DNA from: an uncultured Mailhella sp. | GTDB lineage: Bacteria; Desulfobacterota; Desulfovibrionia; Desulfovibrionales; Desulfovibrionaceae | Length of the DNA: 6,744 nt | Assembly (NCBI GenBank): GCA_944324625.1 | Contig: CALUWZ010000097.1 | Location: forward strand, 1-6,744 | Direction of reading: 5' to 3' | Notes under the pieces: generated by a model | Databases searched by the model: none | The model's input: the letters and a program-made list of their open reading frames with translations, nothing else | What the model was told of the DNA's origin: nothing | Shown: positions 6,662 to 6,744 of the stretch, piece by piece | How positions within the stretch are numbered: position 1 is the stretch's first letter | Layout of the letters: the number at the start of each line of letters is the position of its first letter | Program-made: the position numbers and the translations under genes

Positions 6662-6744
6662 TTATTTTGACAAAACATTTTCAATTTTTTGCATCAATGC
6701 TTCAAGGCGTTCTTTTACAACATGTGTATTTTGCTGTTCCGCCT
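6662..6744 (-). CDS. C-terminal end of a short coiled-coil protein, possibly ZapB-like, 5' end outside window
   Basis: Only the last 26 full codons are present, from the right edge to TAA at 6664-6662. The residues (ending VVKERLEALMQKIENVLSK) are charged with regularly spaced Leu, Ile and Val, as in a coiled coil. In Desulfovibrio-type genomes a small coiled-coil division protein annotated as ZapB commonly precedes zapA, and the 9-base gap to zapA points to an operon. The fragment is too short for a firm family call; the other two minus-strand frames contain stops in this stretch. Confidence 0.5.
   Translation of the reverse strand, partial: AEQQNTHVVKERLEALMQKIENVLSK

Overview
This window looks like core chromosome from a Deltaproteobacterium, most likely a gut-type member of the Desulfovibrionaceae (Desulfobacterota). 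The assignment is an inference. It rests on the combination of RNase Y, a 7TM-HD (PgpH/YqfF) protein beside PhoH, long-form HisG beside a stand-alone HisI, and a 6S RNA gene beside zapA. Every gene I can support lies on the minus strand, so transcription runs from high to low coordinates. Open frames on the plus strand are shadows of these genes.

Layout in the direction of transcription: (1) 6744-6371 holds the tail of a short coiled-coil protein (ZapB-like, cut by the window edge) followed by zapA, a regulator of the FtsZ ring. (2) 6357-6174 is the 6S RNA gene (ssrS), recognised from its apical hairpin, its 3'-strand hairpin and its long closing stem. It is followed by an intrinsic terminator at 6135-6102. 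(3) 6076-4514 is rny, encoding RNase Y with TM anchor, coiled coil, KH and HD domains, ending at a terminator at 4506-4479. (4) 4468-3174 is a tight hisI-hisG pair (histidine steps 3 and 1) closed by a terminator at 3152-3120. (5) 2999-2 is phoH followed almost without a gap by pgpH, a c-di-AMP-type phosphodiesterase that runs off the left edge just after its HD-domain Asp. A promoter candidate precedes phoH. In related genomes ybeY commonly comes next, but it is not in this window.

The window is mostly housekeeping: RNA decay and regulation (6S RNA, RNase Y, PhoH), nucleotide signalling (PgpH), histidine synthesis and cell division. I found no mobile element, CRISPR array, tRNA, rRNA or defence system. 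The points most worth a second look are a Glu in place of the conserved Gly in the PRPP-binding loop of HisG, the very short space between the 6S terminator and rny, the rny terminator whose T tract abuts the hisI ribosome binding site, and the lack of Shine-Dalgarno sequences on phoH, pgpH and zapA while rny, hisI and hisG have good ones.
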